Shown: positions 45,226 to 55,332 of the stretch, one piece after another
Layout: each line of letters starts with the position of its first letter
Position numbering within the stretch: position 1 is the stretch's first letter
Assembly: GCA_020847045.1 (NCBI GenBank)
Contig: JADLCT010000083.1
Span: forward strand, 1-64,000
Direction: 5' to 3'
From: Bryobacterales bacterium
GTDB lineage: Bacteria; Acidobacteriota; Terriglobia; Bryobacterales; Bryobacteraceae
DNA: 64,000 nucleotides
Notes under the pieces: generated by a model
What the model was told of the DNA's origin: nothing
Database searches by the model: none
The model's input: only the letters and a program-made list of their open reading frames with translations
Made by a program: the position numbers and the translations under genes

Positions 45226-46539
45226 GTGACTAATCGCAGATCCTTCGTCAAGTTCGCCTCGGCGGCGGCCATCGCCACACAGGCCCACCCGATTCTCGGC
45301 GCCAACGACCGTGTCAATGTCGCCATCATCGGGCTCGGAGGCCGCGGCAAGGACCACCTCCGCAGCTACCTCTCGCTGTCGAATGCCGGCATCGCCGCTT
45401 TGTGCGATGTGAACCAGGCCGCGCGAGAGGTCTCCCAGGCCACTCTGGCCAAGGCGCAACGCCCCAAAGCGGCCGAGTACGAGGACATGCGCAAGCTCTT
45501 CGAGGACAGGAACGTCGACGCCGTCTCCATCGCCACGCCGAATCACTGGCACGCCCTGGCCGCCATTTGGGCCACACGGGCGGGCAAGGATGTCTACGTC
45601 GAGAAGCCCGCCAGCCACAACATCTTTGAGGGCCAGCAGATGGTCGCCGCGGCCCGCAAGTACAAGCGCATGATGCAGGTCGGCTCGCAGTCGCGGACCA
45701 CGCCCATCAAAATGGAGGCCATGAAACTGCTGAGCGAGGGCGTCATCGGCAAGATCTATCTCGCCAAGGCGCTCTGCTTCAAACGCCGCAAGTCCATCGG
45801 CGTCACACCGGCCGAGCCCGTTCCGGCAGGCGTCAACTGGGACCTCTTCCTTGGCCCCGCCCCCATGCGTCCGTTCACCAGGAACCGTTTCAAGTACAAC
45901 TGGCACTGGTTCTGGGACACCGGCAACGGCGACATCGGCAATCAGGGCGCTCATGAGATGGATATCGCACGATGGGGACTCGGTGTCTCCAACTCCCGTC
46001 ACGAAGGGTTGAAAACCGTTTACTGCACCGGCGGCAAGTTCGCCTACACCGACGACCAGGAGACGCCCAACACGCAACTGGCCACCTTCGATTACGGCGA
46101 CAAACAGCTTGTCTTCGAGGTGCGCGGTATTCTAACCAACGGCGAAAGCGGCTTGAACAACAGGGGCAACGTCGTCGGCAACCTCTTCCTGGGCAGCGAC
46201 GGCATCCTCGAAGTGGATGACCGTGGCTACCGCGTCTACAAGGGCGAGGACCGCGCCGTCGCCATGGAGAAGCAGCGTGACCGCTCCACCGGCGACACCA
46301 CCTCGCTCCACATGGCCAACTTCCTGGCGGCCGTCAAATCGCGCGATCAGGCTTCCATCACCGCCGAAATCGAAATCGGCGCCGCTTCGGCCGCTCTCTG
46401 CCACATGGCCAACATCGCCTACCGCACGGGCCGGCAACTCCGCTGGGATTCCGGGCGCGAGCAGTTCCACGCCGACCAGGAAGCCAACCGGATGCTGACG
46501 CGCGAGTACCGCAAACCCTACGTAGTAGAGAAAGTCTAG
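45226..46539 (+). CDS. Tat-exported Gfo/Idh/MocA-family oxidoreductase
   Basis: A 437-residue protein from GTG 45226, chosen because AAAGGAG lies about 7 bases upstream and the Tat motif NRRSFVKF then sits at residues 3-10. The NAD(P)-binding fold has GLGGRG at 36-41, and EKP (126-128) in VYVEKPASHN is the conserved substrate-side motif. GNQGAHEMDIARWGL is the second family block. Such exported glucose-fructose-oxidoreductase-like enzymes oxidise sugars or reduce glycosides outside the cytoplasm, often with a tightly bound cofactor. It is divergent from the PSD1 gene and ends at a strong terminator. Confidence 0.88.
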   Translation: MTNRRSFVKFASAAAIATQAHPILGANDRVNVAIIGLGGRGKDHLRSYLSLSNAGIAALCDVNQAAREVSQATLAKAQRPKAAEYEDMRKLFEDRNVDAVSIATPNHWHALAAIWATRAGKDVYVEKPASHNIFEGQQMVAAARKYKRMMQVGSQSRTTPIKMEAMKLLSEGVIGKIYLAKALCFKRRKSIGVTPAEPVPAGVNWDLFLGPAPMRPFTRNRFKYNWHWFWDTGNGDIGNQGAHEMDIARWGLGVSNSRHEGLKTVYCTGGKFAYTDDQETPNTQLATFDYGDKQLVFEVRGILTNGESGLNNRGNVVGNLFLGSDGILEVDDRGYRVYKGEDRAVAMEKQRDRSTGDTTSLHMANFLAAVKSRDQASITAEIEIGAASAALCHMANIAYRTGRQLRWDSGREQFHADQEANRMLTREYRKPYVVEKV

Positions 46540-46546
46540 GCAGAAA

Positions 46547-46585
46547 AAAGGGCCCTGCACACGGGAGCGCCGTGCAGGGCCCTTT
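46547..46585. terminator. Bidirectional intrinsic terminator
   Basis: A perfect 14-bp stem, AAAGGGCCCTGCAC (46547-46560) with GTGCAGGGCCCTTT (46572-46585), closes an 11-base loop. It lies in the 63-base gap between convergent genes. The A-run at 46544-46549 gives a U-tract for the minus-strand transcript; the plus-strand tail is only a short T-run. It serves both genes. Confidence 0.85.
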
Positions 46586-46602
46586 CCACGGTTACGGCGT
46601 CT

Positions 46603-47601
46603 TTACGGCTGCGCCGGTTCGGCCTCGGGGATGATCTCGAACCCGGCCCGCGCCAGGAACGGTTTCAGCTCGCCCTGTGTGGCCAGATACCCTTCGGCCA
46701 CATACCTCCCGGCCGGCAGACGCTTGTTCTGGGCATCCTGCAGCGCCATCTGGACGGCATAGTTCCGTTCGCCAGGACCGAATTTCTCCGTCGAGAATGC
46801 CTGGGTGAACCCTTGGCCGTCGCTCCAGCGAGCCACCTCGGAGCCCCGTTCGTTGCGGATCACGAGATCGAACCGCTGGCCGCTGGGCCAAACCAGGGGA
46901 AACGCCTGCGGCAGCGTGGAACGCAGAGTCATGCGCGCGTTCATCATCGGAATGCCGTTGATGTCATACACCATCTTGTCCAACGACATGCTGAACGACA
47001 CCTCGGGACGGGTGAGCACCGTGACGCCGCCAATGCGCGCATAAGTAAGTTCCATGGCCACGGGACCGGCAATAGTGATGCCCGTGCGCTTCACCAGGCC
47101 GACGTAGGGCGCGAAGTAATCCTCGCCTAGGCCGGCGTCGGCACAGTTGGCCGCGGGATACTCCACGTGCATGACGCCCATGAACGCGCCCGCCGGCACA
47201 GTCACTTTGGCGTCACGCCCGCGAACCAGAGCGGTCGCGTTACACGGATCGGCCATCGTCCGGTAGGAAGACCCGGCCGGAGTGGCGAACGCCGCGTACT
47301 GCGCCTCGCCGCCACTGCGTTCGTCGTAGGCGTAGAGTACGCCGGTTTCTTCGTTTGACCGCATGTAAATAGCCTGCGGCTCCAGCCCCTCGACGATGAA
47401 GTAATTCGTTCCGTCGATCATCTTCATCCCGGGAATACTGACCACTTTCGAGGTCCCGCTGAACCAGCGTGACGTGGTTTGATACACCCATTGGTTTCCC
47501 ACCTGCAGGGGGAAGTAATCGGCGTTACCCGCCGACAGGGGAACGGCACTTACCGCCGCGACTAACATCCAGCTATTGATAAAAGTTCTTAGTCCAAGCA
47601 T
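46603..47601 (-). CDS. Exported protein with C-terminal BsuPI domain
   Basis: A 332-residue protein with a signal peptide ([21 protein letters not shown]). The start at 47601 overlaps the upstream aldo/keto reductase stop by 29 bases; ATG 47568 is an alternative that avoids the overlap. The first part has a [18 protein letters not shown] motif found in many secreted proteins. The C-terminal 100 residues match BsuPI, the intracellular proteinase inhibitor fold ([46 protein letters not shown]). In this context it is more likely an extracellular binding or structural domain than a known inhibitor. Confidence 0.72.
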   Translation of the reverse strand: MLGLRTFINSWMLVAAVSAVPLSAGNADYFPLQVGNQWVYQTTSRWFSGTSKVVSIPGMKMIDGTNYFIVEGLEPQAIYMRSNEETGVLYAYDERSGGEAQYAAFATPAGSSYRTMADPCNATALVRGRDAKVTVPAGAFMGVMHVEYPAANCADAGLGEDYFAPYVGLVKRTGITIAGPVAMELTYARIGGVTVLTRPEVSFSMSLDKMVYDINGIPMMNARMTLRSTLPQAFPLVWPSGQRFDLVIRNERGSEVARWSDGQGFTQAFSTEKFGPGERNYAVQMALQDAQNKRLPAGRYVAEGYLATQGELKPFLARAGFEIIPEAEPAQP

Positions 47602-48541
47602 GTTTTTTCATTACCGCCAGGGTTTGGGATTTCAGCGCTCCCAGGTCTGAGACGGCGCAGTTGGACTCCACGTTTCGCAAGCTTCGCATGCCGGGGATTA
47701 CGGTGGAAACCGCGGGATGTGTCAAGACAAAACGCAAAGCCAGCTCCGCCAGCGTCCCTGATTCCTGCTCCAAATCGCGCTGCAACGCGCTTACATGCCG
47801 CACGACCTGGCTCTTCCGGTTGCCGCTGAAATAAAACTCGCGGAAATCGCCGGCGGGAAAGCTCGTCTGTTCGGTAATGACGCCGGTCAGAGCGCCTTCG
47901 TCCAGCGGCACACGCGCAATGACACCCACATTCAGCTCAAGACATTTTGGAAAAAGGCGCGCCTCGGGCGATTGGTCAAATATGTTGTAAATCACCTGGA
48001 CCGTGTCGATCAAACCTGTCTCGATCGCGCCGAGCGCGGAATCGGGCTGGTGGTCGTTAATGGAAATGCCGGCATGGCGGATTTTACCCGCCTTCTTAAG
48101 ATCCTCGATAGCCCTCTTCCACTCGTCGTTGCCCAGCCAGTTCGGGCTCCACACATGGAACTGCTGCAGGTCGATGCAGTCCACGCCCAGGTTCCGCAAG
48201 CTCTCTTCCGTGCAGGCCACGGTGTAGGAGTAAGGGAACACGTCCTCGATGGGCGTACCCAAACGCGCCGGCCACTTCTTGTTCTTCGGTGGAACCTTCG
48301 TCGCCAGATACAGTCCGCTCGTGGACTCGCGCGCCACGCGCCCCACCAGACGCTCGCTATGGCCGTCGCCATAGGCCAGCGCCGTATCGATGAAGTTCAG
48401 GCCCAACTCGATGGCCCGGCGCAACGCGCGCAGGGACTCGCCGTCATCCCCCCCCAGCCACTGCTTCTGTCCGATTCCCCAGGCTCCGTAGCCGATCTCA
48501 CTGACCGGAATGCCGGTCCTTCCAAGAGTGCGATAGCGCAT
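47573..48541 (-). CDS. Aldo/keto reductase
   Basis: A 322-residue TIM-barrel NAD(P)H oxidoreductase. It starts [24 protein letters not shown], the common family start, so ATG 48541 is chosen over a GTG six bases upstream. Catalytic residues visible: Asp in [15 protein letters not shown] with Tyr in the same segment, Lys in LYLATKVPP, and His in LQQFHVW. The cofactor region near the C-terminus has [16 protein letters not shown]. It reduces sugar or other carbonyls in the cytoplasm and probably cooperates with the neighbouring carbohydrate genes. Confidence 0.88.
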   Translation of the reverse strand: MRYRTLGRTGIPVSEIGYGAWGIGQKQWLGGDDGESLRALRRAIELGLNFIDTALAYGDGHSERLVGRVARESTSGLYLATKVPPKNKKWPARLGTPIEDVFPYSYTVACTEESLRNLGVDCIDLQQFHVWSPNWLGNDEWKRAIEDLKKAGKIRHAGISINDHQPDSALGAIETGLIDTVQVIYNIFDQSPEARLFPKCLELNVGVIARVPLDEGALTGVITEQTSFPAGDFREFYFSGNRKSQVVRHVSALQRDLEQESGTLAELALRFVLTHPAVSTVIPGMRSLRNVESNCAVSDLGALKSQTLAVMKKHAWTKNFYQ

Positions 48542-48547
48542 GACCAC

Positions 48548-48553
48548 ATGCTA
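48548..48553 (-). promoter_or_regulatory. -10 box for leaderless aldo/keto reductase transcript
   Basis: On the minus strand TAGCAT is 6 bases before ATG 48541, with no Shine-Dalgarno sequence, so the message may begin at the start codon. Confidence 0.35.
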
Positions 48554-48571
48554 TCGCGCCCGCCCCGTACG

Positions 48572-49300
48572 CTATTCGAGTTTCCGCAGCCAGATGTTGC
48601 GGAACTTCATCACCGTGTGGGGCGCGCCGGGAAATCCGCTGTGATCCTGTAACAGCAGAGGGCCCTCGCCACACATGCTCGGCTTGCGGCAGCCGCCGCC
48701 CTTCTTGTCGATCACCGTGTTTTCCTGCACCAGCACGCCGTTGAGCAGCACGGTCGCCGAGCCGGGCCTGGTGACGTTGCCTTGACCGTCACAGCGCGGC
48801 GCGCGGTAGACGATGTCGTAGCTCTGCCACTCTCCCGGCTTGCGCGCGGCGTTCACAAAAGGCGGCCGGAAGCCGTACAATGCGCCCACCGTGCCGTCGG
48901 CGTAGGTTGGATTCTGGTAGCCGTCCAGAATCTGCAATTCGTAGCAGGCCTGCAAATAGGCGCCGCTGTTGCCCTTCATCTGCCCCTTCTGCCCCGGCAT
49001 GTCCGGGATGCTGAACTCGATGTGAATCTGGGCGTCGGCGAACTTCTCTTTCGACTGGATATCGCCGGCTCCGGTCGCGCACACCATCTCGCCTTTCACG
49101 GCCTTGCACGCGCTCGGGCTGCCATCGAGCTTCGTGAAACCGCTGGCGTCCTTCCCGTTGAACAGGATCACGGCGTCGGACGGCGGCGGCACGGCAGCCA
49201 GTCCGCCCGGAGTGACAACGCGCGGTTGCGCACCGCCGTCCGCGGCGCAGGCGGCGCCGGGCGCGCACAGCGCAACGGCCAGGAGGAAGAGTGCTCTCAT
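48572..49300 (-). CDS. Exported DUF1080 (3-keto-disaccharide hydrolase-like) protein
   Basis: A 242-residue protein from ATG 49300 with a signal peptide ([19 protein letters not shown]). The DUF1080 concanavalin-like fold is shown by [59 protein letters not shown] residues, [13 protein letters not shown] and [29 protein letters not shown]. Family members hydrolyse 3-keto-glycosides after an oxidoreductase has oxidised the sugar C3. Its setting near an exported Gfo/Idh/MocA enzyme fits that pathway. Extra Cys residues could form disulfides. Activity here is inferred. Confidence 0.85.
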   Translation of the reverse strand: MRALFLLAVALCAPGAACAADGGAQPRVVTPGGLAAVPPPSDAVILFNGKDASGFTKLDGSPSACKAVKGEMVCATGAGDIQSKEKFADAQIHIEFSIPDMPGQKGQMKGNSGAYLQACYELQILDGYQNPTYADGTVGALYGFRPPFVNAARKPGEWQSYDIVYRAPRCDGQGNVTRPGSATVLLNGVLVQENTVIDKKGGGCRKPSMCGEGPLLLQDHSGFPGAPHTVMKFRNIWLRKLE

Positions 49301-49308
49301 GAGCGAAG

Positions 49309-49315
49309 ATTGTAT
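49309..49315. promoter_or_regulatory. Overlapping -10 boxes of a 27-bp divergent promoter
   Basis: ATTGTAT reads TACAAT on the minus strand, 8 bases before ATG 49300, and TTGTAT on the plus strand, 12 bases before ATG 49328. Only 27 bases separate the two start codons and neither gene has a Shine-Dalgarno sequence. Confidence 0.45.
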
Positions 49316-49327
49316 CGCGCCTTTCGC

Positions 49328-49879
49328 ATGAAGAAGCCCCGCACGCTGCTGTTCTGGAAACCCTATGGCGTACTCTGCCAGTTCACACCGGAACCGGGCG
49401 CGCCGCATGCCACACTGGCGGATTTCATCAATATTCCGGACGTCTATCCCGCCGGGCGGCTGGACCACGACAGCGAAGGGCTGGTCGTGCTCACCAGCGA
49501 TGGCGGACTGCAGCACCGGCTTACGGACCCCCGGCGCGGCCATCCCCGCACCTACTGGGCCCAGGTGGAGCGCGTGCCGGACGAGGCCGCCCTGCGCGCC
49601 TTGCGTGATGGCGTGCTGGTGCAGGGCGTCAAGACGCGCCCGGCCGAGGTTCGTCTCCTCGATCAGGAACCGGAGTTGCCTTCCCGCACTCCGCCCATCC
49701 GGTACCGCAAGAACGTTCCGTCAGTCTGGCTGGAGTTGACTCTCACCGAGGGCCGGAACCGGCAGGTCCGGCGGATGACGGCCGCCGTGGGCCACCCGAC
49801 ACTGCGCCTGGTTCGCGTGCGCATCGGCGCGTGGACGCTCGACGGCCTGGCTCCGGCTCAGTGGCGGGAAGTCATATAA
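49328..49879 (+). CDS. rluE: 23S rRNA pseudouridine synthase, RluE type
   Basis: A 183-residue RsuA-family pseudouridine synthase without an S4 domain, the length and form of RluE, which modifies U2457 of 23S rRNA. It begins [13 protein letters not shown], the family's KPxGV block. The catalytic Asp46 is in [15 protein letters not shown], and the C-terminal [27 protein letters not shown] block is complete. A housekeeping gene inside a carbohydrate island; rsuB/rluF types remain possible but the short length favours RluE. Confidence 0.88.
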   Translation: MKKPRTLLFWKPYGVLCQFTPEPGAPHATLADFINIPDVYPAGRLDHDSEGLVVLTSDGGLQHRLTDPRRGHPRTYWAQVERVPDEAALRALRDGVLVQGVKTRPAEVRLLDQEPELPSRTPPIRYRKNVPSVWLELTLTEGRNRQVRRMTAAVGHPTLRLVRVRIGAWTLDGLAPAQWREVI

Positions 49880-49896
49880 AATAGCGTCAGCCAGCT

Positions 49897-52437
49897 ATGC
49901 CAGCCATCCGCCTCCTTGCAGGAGCTTTTTTTGTCCTTGCGGCATGGGCGCAAACGGCGCCCGATTTCGAGCGCGACGTGCAGCCGCTGTTCCGCACACG
50001 CTGTTCGGGCTGCCACGGCGCGGCGCAACAGATGAGCGGCTTGCGCCTGGACGACCGGGAAGCGGCCATGAAGGGAGGCTACTCCGGCGCCGTGATCAAG
50101 CCGGGCGATAGCGCGGGCAGCGCGATGGTGCGCCGCTTGCTTGCCGAAAAGGGCCTGGTCGCCATGCCTCTGGGTCCGAAGCGGCTCGCCGCGGAAGAGA
50201 TCGCCACGATCCGCGGCTGGATTGACGCCGGTGCGAAGTGGCCTGATGCACTGGCAAAACCGAAAGCCACGGCCCGGCGCAGCACCCACTGGTCCTTCCA
50301 GAAGATTCAGCGCCCCGAGCCGCCCGCCGTCACCAACGCCAAATGGGTGCGCAACCCGATCGACAACTTCGTCCTGGCCCGGCTCGAAAAGGAGGGCATC
50401 GCCCCTTCGCCCGAAGCCGGGCGCTCCACGCTGTTGCGCCGTGTAACGCTGGACCTCACCGGACTTCCGCCGTCGGCCGATGAGATGCGCGCCTTCTTAG
50501 AAGACACGCGCCCGGACGCTTACGAGCGCGCGGTGGACCGCCTGCTCGCCTCGCCTCACTACGCCGAACGCTGGGCCCGCGCCTGGCTGGACGCCGCCCG
50601 CTATGCTGACTCCGACGGCTATGAGAAGGATTGGGCCCGGCCCTACGCCTGGCGCTACCGCCAGTGGGTGATCGAGTCCTTCGGCCGCGATCTGCCTTTC
50701 GACGAGTTCACACGCCTGCAACTGGCCGGCGACCTGGTTCCCCACGCCAGCGCGGAAACGCGCGTGGCCACCGGCTTCCATCGCATGACACTGACCAACC
50801 GCGAAGGCGGCGTTGACTCCGAGCAGTTCAAGTTCGAGGCCACGCTCGACCGCGCGCTGACGACCGGTTCGGTGTGGCTCGGCCTCACCGTGGGGTGCGC
50901 GCAATGCCACGACCACAAGTACGATCCCATTTCGCAACGGGACGCCTATCAGTTGTTCGCCTTCTTCGACAACCTGGCCGAAGTGGACATCGACGCGCCC
51001 ATGCCCGGTGAAATGGGACCTTATCTGGCCAAGCACGGCGAGTACCGCGCCAAGCGCGAAGCTCTGCTCAAGCAGTACAACGTTGCCCCGCTTATGGCCG
51101 CCTGGGAAAAGGAGATGCTCCACACCTCCGCCCATCCCGGCGAACGCACCGATTGGGACCTGGCCTGGGATTGTCTGCTCAAGCTGACCGAAGGCGGCGA
51201 TGGCGAGCGCGTCATGCGGATGCCCGCCGCCCAGCGCAGCGAACGCGACTGGGACGTGCTGACCGACCACTTCATTCGCAACTATCACTTTGCCGTCGGC
51301 AGCAAGAAGTGGAAAGAGCTGAAGCTGGATGAGCTGGACCAGAAGCTCCGCGAACTCCATGCCGCCTACCCGCAACTCACGCAGGCCATGACGGTGGCCG
51401 AGCTCGACGCGCCGCGACAGGTTCACCTGCGTGTCCGCGGCGACTACAAAGCCAACGGCATCCCCGTGGAACCCGGCACTCCGTCCTTCCTTGCGCCGCT
51501 CGAAGTCGGCGGACGGCGCGCGACGCGCCTCGATCTGGCCAACTGGCTCATGTCTGCGGACAACCCGCTCACGGCGCGCGTCACGGTGAACCGCGTCTGG
51601 CAGGAGTACTTCGGCGCGGGCATCGTCAAGACGGCCGAGGATTTCGGCACGCAGGGCGACGCGCCCACTCATCCCGCGCTGCTGGATTACCTGGCCTCGG
51701 AATTTCGCTCCAATGGCTGGCATTGGAAGCCACTGCACCGCCTGATCGTCACCTCGGCCACCTACCGGCAGTCGTCGAACACGCGTAAGGATCTGGAGGA
51801 GAAGGACCCCAACAACCATCTGCTGGCGCGCCAGTCGCGCTTGCGTCTGCCGGCGGAAAGCGTGCGCGACGCCGCCCTGTTCGCCTCCGGACTGATCGAC
51901 CTGCGCGTGGGCGGCCCCAGCGTAAAGCCTCCGCAGCCCAAGGGCGTTTCCGAACTCAGCTATGGCTTCGGCTGGGGCGGCAAGTGGGTGGACGCCGAGG
52001 GACCCGACCGCTACCGCCGCGGCCTCTACATCCACTTCCAGCGCACCTCGCCGTATCCGCTGCTGGTGAACTTCGACGCGCCCAAGAGCAACGTGACGGC
52101 CTGCCGCCGCCTGCGCTCCAACACGCCGCTGCAGGCTTTGAACCTGCTCAACGATCCGGTATTCCTGGAGGCGGCCGAGGCGCTGGGCTGGCGGATCGCG
52201 CGCCAGGAGGGTGGCTTCGACTCGCGGCTGAACCGCGCCTATCTCGCCACGCTTGGCCGCGCCCCAACGGGCGGCGAAACCGCCCGCCTCCACGCCTATT
52301 TTGACCGTCAGAAGACGATCTTCGACAGCGAACCCGCGTCCATGAAGGCGCTCCACGCCAGCTCGGTCGACGAAGCAGCCTGGACCGGCCTGTCCAGCGT
52401 GCTGCTGAACCTGGACGAATTCATCACCCGGGAGTAG
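49897..52437 (+). CDS. PSCyt1-PSD1 (cytochrome c / DUF1549 / DUF1553) protein (module B)
   Basis: An 846-residue exported protein with signal peptide MPAIRLLAGAFFVLAAWAQ. Residues 20-110 are a PSCyt1 cytochrome-like domain with CSGCH (Cys36, Cys39, His40). DUF1549 follows (LLRRVTLDLTGLPPSADEMRAFL, LLASPHYAERWARAWLDAARYADSDG) and contains a second CxxCH, Cys334-Cys337-His338 in CAQCHDHK. DUF1553 closes the protein (LANWLMSADNPLTARVTVNRVWQEYFG, SNTPLQALNLLND). Two possible c-type hemes suggest electron transfer. A TATAAAAT box lies about 15 bases upstream. The DUF1501 partner starts 5 bases after the stop. Family function is unproven, but carbohydrate breakdown is the usual context. Confidence 0.9.
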   Translation: MPAIRLLAGAFFVLAAWAQTAPDFERDVQPLFRTRCSGCHGAAQQMSGLRLDDREAAMKGGYSGAVIKPGDSAGSAMVRRLLAEKGLVAMPLGPKRLAAEEIATIRGWIDAGAKWPDALAKPKATARRSTHWSFQKIQRPEPPAVTNAKWVRNPIDNFVLARLEKEGIAPSPEAGRSTLLRRVTLDLTGLPPSADEMRAFLEDTRPDAYERAVDRLLASPHYAERWARAWLDAARYADSDGYEKDWARPYAWRYRQWVIESFGRDLPFDEFTRLQLAGDLVPHASAETRVATGFHRMTLTNREGGVDSEQFKFEATLDRALTTGSVWLGLTVGCAQCHDHKYDPISQRDAYQLFAFFDNLAEVDIDAPMPGEMGPYLAKHGEYRAKREALLKQYNVAPLMAAWEKEMLHTSAHPGERTDWDLAWDCLLKLTEGGDGERVMRMPAAQRSERDWDVLTDHFIRNYHFAVGSKKWKELKLDELDQKLRELHAAYPQLTQAMTVAELDAPRQVHLRVRGDYKANGIPVEPGTPSFLAPLEVGGRRATRLDLANWLMSADNPLTARVTVNRVWQEYFGAGIVKTAEDFGTQGDAPTHPALLDYLASEFRSNGWHWKPLHRLIVTSATYRQSSNTRKDLEEKDPNNHLLARQSRLRLPAESVRDAALFASGLIDLRVGGPSVKPPQPKGVSELSYGFGWGGKWVDAEGPDRYRRGLYIHFQRTSPYPLLVNFDAPKSNVTACRRLRSNTPLQALNLLNDPVFLEAAEALGWRIARQEGGFDSRLNRAYLATLGRAPTGGETARLHAYFDRQKTIFDSEPASMKALHASSVDEAAWTGLSSVLLNLDEFITRE

Positions 52438-52442
52438 CCGCC

Positions 52443-53879
52443 ATGAACGAAAATCAGTTTCGCGCCATTCATAGCCGCCGTGATTTTTTCAGCCGCTGCG
52501 CCGGAGGCATCGGGACGGCGGCGCTCTTCGATCTGCTCGCGCGCGATGGCTACGCCGCCAACCTGGAGGCGCCCGACCCGCTGGCGCCGCGCGCGCCGCA
52601 CTTCGCGCCCAAGGCCAAGAACGTCATCTTCCTGTTCATGGAAGGCGCTCCCAGCCAGATGGATCTCTTCGACCCCAAGCCCGCGCTGCAGAAGTGGCAC
52701 GGCAAGCCGCTGCCGCCCTCGCTGACGAAAGACCTCAAGCTCGCCTTCATCAAGCCGACCGCCTCCGTACTGGCCAGCCCGCGCGTCTTCGCTCCCCAGG
52801 GACAGTGCGGCATGGAACTCAGCGACCTGCTGCCGAACCTGAGCAAGGTGGCCGACGATATCTGCCTGGTGCGCTCGGTGCGCAGCGACGCGTTCAACCA
52901 CCATCCCGGCCAACTGCTGCTGTTCACCGGGCACACGCAGTTGGGACGGCCCACCATGGGTTCCTGGGTCACCTACGGCCTGGGCAGCGAGTCGCGCAAT
53001 CTGCCCGGTTTCGTCGTGCTCACCTCGGGCAAAGGCACCAGCGGCGGCTCGGATAACTTCTCGTCCGGCTTCATGCCCACCACCTACTCAGGAACGGTGT
53101 TCCGCGGCACGGGCGACCCGATCCTCTACTTGTCGAACCCCGGCGGCATCAGCGCCGCCACCCAGCGCGCGCGTCTGGACGCCTTGCGCGACCTGAACAC
53201 GCAGCGCGCCGATGCCACCGGCGACGTGGAGATCGCCTCGCGCATTCATAGCTACGAACTGGCCTACCGCATGCAGGCGGCCGCGCCCGAACTGCTCGAT
53301 TTCTCCAAGGAGTCCCCGGCCACGCTCGCCATGTATGGCATGGACAAGCCCGCCGCGAAGCCCTACGCCACCAACTGCCTTCTGGCGCGGCGTCTGGTGG
53401 AGCGCGGCGTCCGCTTCGTGATGCTCATGCACGCCAGTTGGGATCATCACTCCAACATCAACAAGGGCATCGTCACACAATGCCAGGCCACCGAGCAGCC
53501 CGCCGCCGCGTTGATCCAGGATCTGAAACAACGCGGACTGCTGGACACGACCCTCGTCGTGTGGGGCAGCGAGTTCGGCCGCACGCCGATGTCCGAAATC
53601 CGCCGCCCCGAAGAGGCCGACAACGCCGGACGCGACCATCACCCCGAGGGCTTCTCGCTCTGGATGGCCGGCGGCGGCATCAAAGGCGGCCAGGTGATCG
53701 GCAAAACCGACGAACTCGGCCTCACCGTCGCCGAGGACCCCATTCACATTCACGATTTACAGGCCACGTTTCTCCACCTGCTCGGCTTCGACCACAAGCG
53801 GCTTACCTACCGGTTCATGGGCCGTGACTTCCGTCTCACCGACATCCACGGAGAGCTTGTACCGAAACTGATGGCCTGA
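52443..53879 (+). CDS. Tat-exported DUF1501 protein (module B)
   Basis: A 478-residue DUF1501 protein and partner of the preceding PSD1 protein. The Tat motif SRRDFFSRC at 11-19 is near-canonical. Blocks match module [80 protein letters not shown] and [23 protein letters not shown]. His/Asp-rich positions fit the metal site of the alkaline-phosphatase superfamily. It is clearly diverged from module A, so the two pairs are separate paralogues rather than a recent copy. Confidence 0.9.
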   Translation: MNENQFRAIHSRRDFFSRCAGGIGTAALFDLLARDGYAANLEAPDPLAPRAPHFAPKAKNVIFLFMEGAPSQMDLFDPKPALQKWHGKPLPPSLTKDLKLAFIKPTASVLASPRVFAPQGQCGMELSDLLPNLSKVADDICLVRSVRSDAFNHHPGQLLLFTGHTQLGRPTMGSWVTYGLGSESRNLPGFVVLTSGKGTSGGSDNFSSGFMPTTYSGTVFRGTGDPILYLSNPGGISAATQRARLDALRDLNTQRADATGDVEIASRIHSYELAYRMQAAAPELLDFSKESPATLAMYGMDKPAAKPYATNCLLARRLVERGVRFVMLMHASWDHHSNINKGIVTQCQATEQPAAALIQDLKQRGLLDTTLVVWGSEFGRTPMSEIRRPEEADNAGRDHHPEGFSLWMAGGGIKGGQVIGKTDELGLTVAEDPIHIHDLQATFLHLLGFDHKRLTYRFMGRDFRLTDIHGELVPKLMA

Positions 53880-53901
53880 TCCCCGCTCAGAAAGGCGATC
53901 C

Positions 53902-55266
53902 ATGTCCGATAGCGTGAAGTACCTTCTTGACGAATCGCATCTCCCGCGGTTCTGGTACAACGTGGTGGCCGACCTCCCCGCGCCGCCGCCTCCCGTCCTC
54001 CACCCCGGCACCGGCCAGCCCATCGGCCCCGGCGACCTCGAACCGCTCTTCCCCATGGAGTTGATCCTGCAGGAGGTGACACAGGAGCGCGAGGTTCCCA
54101 TTCCCGAGCCCGTGCGCGAGGTCTACCGCCAGTGGCGCCCATCGCCCCTTTTCCGGGCGCGGCGCCTGGAGAAAGCGCTCGATACGCCTGCGCATATCTA
54201 TTACAAATACGAGGGCGTAAGCCCGGCCGGCAGCCACAAACCGAACACGGCCGTACCGCAGGCATTCGAGAACAAGCGTGCGGGCGTGCGCCGCATTGTC
54301 ACCGAGACCGGCGCCGGACAATGGGGCTCGTCGCTGGCCATGGCGGGCTCTTTGTTCGGCATCGCCATCGAAGTCTTCATGGTGCGCGTGTCGTTTAATC
54401 AGAAGCCCTACCGCCGCGCGTTAATGGAGGCGTACGGCGCGCGCTGCGTCGCTTCTCCCTCGATGGAAACCAACTCCGGACGCGCCATACTGGCCCGGCG
54501 CGACGATCACCCCGGCAGTCTCGGCATCGCCATTTCCGAGGCCGTTGAGGTGGCCGCCCAAAGTGGAGACACCAAATATGCGCTGGGCTCCGTGCTGAAC
54601 CATGTGTTGCTCCACCAGACCGTGCTGGGCCAGGAAGCCATGGCGCAAATGGAGATGGCCGGCGAGGCGCCCGACATCATCATTGGCTGCGCGGGCGGCG
54701 GCTCGAACTTCGCCGGCATCGCGTTTCCCTTCCTGGGGGCGAAGCTCCGCGGCGGCCGGGACGTGCGCATCATCGCCGTCGAACCGGCGGCCTGTCCCAG
54801 CATCACACGCGGCCGCTACGCCTACGACTTCGGCGATACGGCCCATCTCACCCCTCTCGTAAAGATGCATACGCTCGGCTCCACCTTTACGCCGCCGGGT
54901 TTTCACGCGGGAGGACTCCGCTACCACGGCATGGCGCCGATGGTCAGCCATGTGGCCGATCTCGGACTTATCGAAGCGCGCGCCTATCACCAGACCGGCT
55001 GCTTCGAGGCCGGATTGCTGTTCGCCAAGGCCGAAGGCATCATACCGGCGCCGGAGGCCAACCATGCCGTGAAGGCGGCCATCGACGAGGCGGTCCGGTG
55101 CAAGAAGGAAGGCCGTTCCGAGGTGATTCTGTTCAACCTCTCCGGTCACGGTCATTTCGACATGCAGGCCTATATCGACTATCAAGCCGGTAAGCTGGTC
55201 GATCAGGATTATGATGAGGCCGAGCTGGCCATGGCGCTGGCGGGGCTTCCGGCCGTCTCCTCCTGA
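53902..55266 (+). CDS. TrpB2-type tryptophan synthase beta chain-like PLP enzyme
   Basis: A 454-residue PLP enzyme (AAGG about 8 bases upstream). It belongs to the long TrpB2 group rather than canonical TrpB. Lys113 in [14 protein letters not shown] is the PLP lysine, and [20 protein letters not shown] and [17 protein letters not shown] give the phosphate and glycine-rich loops. TrpB2 makes tryptophan from indole and serine or phosphoserine, often without TrpA. No other trp genes are near, so a stand-alone indole salvage or related role is likely. Assignment to TrpB2 is from motif pattern and length. Confidence 0.9.
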   Translation: MSDSVKYLLDESHLPRFWYNVVADLPAPPPPVLHPGTGQPIGPGDLEPLFPMELILQEVTQEREVPIPEPVREVYRQWRPSPLFRARRLEKALDTPAHIYYKYEGVSPAGSHKPNTAVPQAFENKRAGVRRIVTETGAGQWGSSLAMAGSLFGIAIEVFMVRVSFNQKPYRRALMEAYGARCVASPSMETNSGRAILARRDDHPGSLGIAISEAVEVAAQSGDTKYALGSVLNHVLLHQTVLGQEAMAQMEMAGEAPDIIIGCAGGGSNFAGIAFPFLGAKLRGGRDVRIIAVEPAACPSITRGRYAYDFGDTAHLTPLVKMHTLGSTFTPPGFHAGGLRYHGMAPMVSHVADLGLIEARAYHQTGCFEAGLLFAKAEGIIPAPEANHAVKAAIDEAVRCKKEGRSEVILFNLSGHGHFDMQAYIDYQAGKLVDQDYDEAELAMALAGLPAVSS

Positions 55267-55332
55267 GCCGGGATTCAGCCGGGTGGCGCTACAGTTCCGG
55301 GGCCAGGCGGCCGATGCAGATCTAGAGGATCT

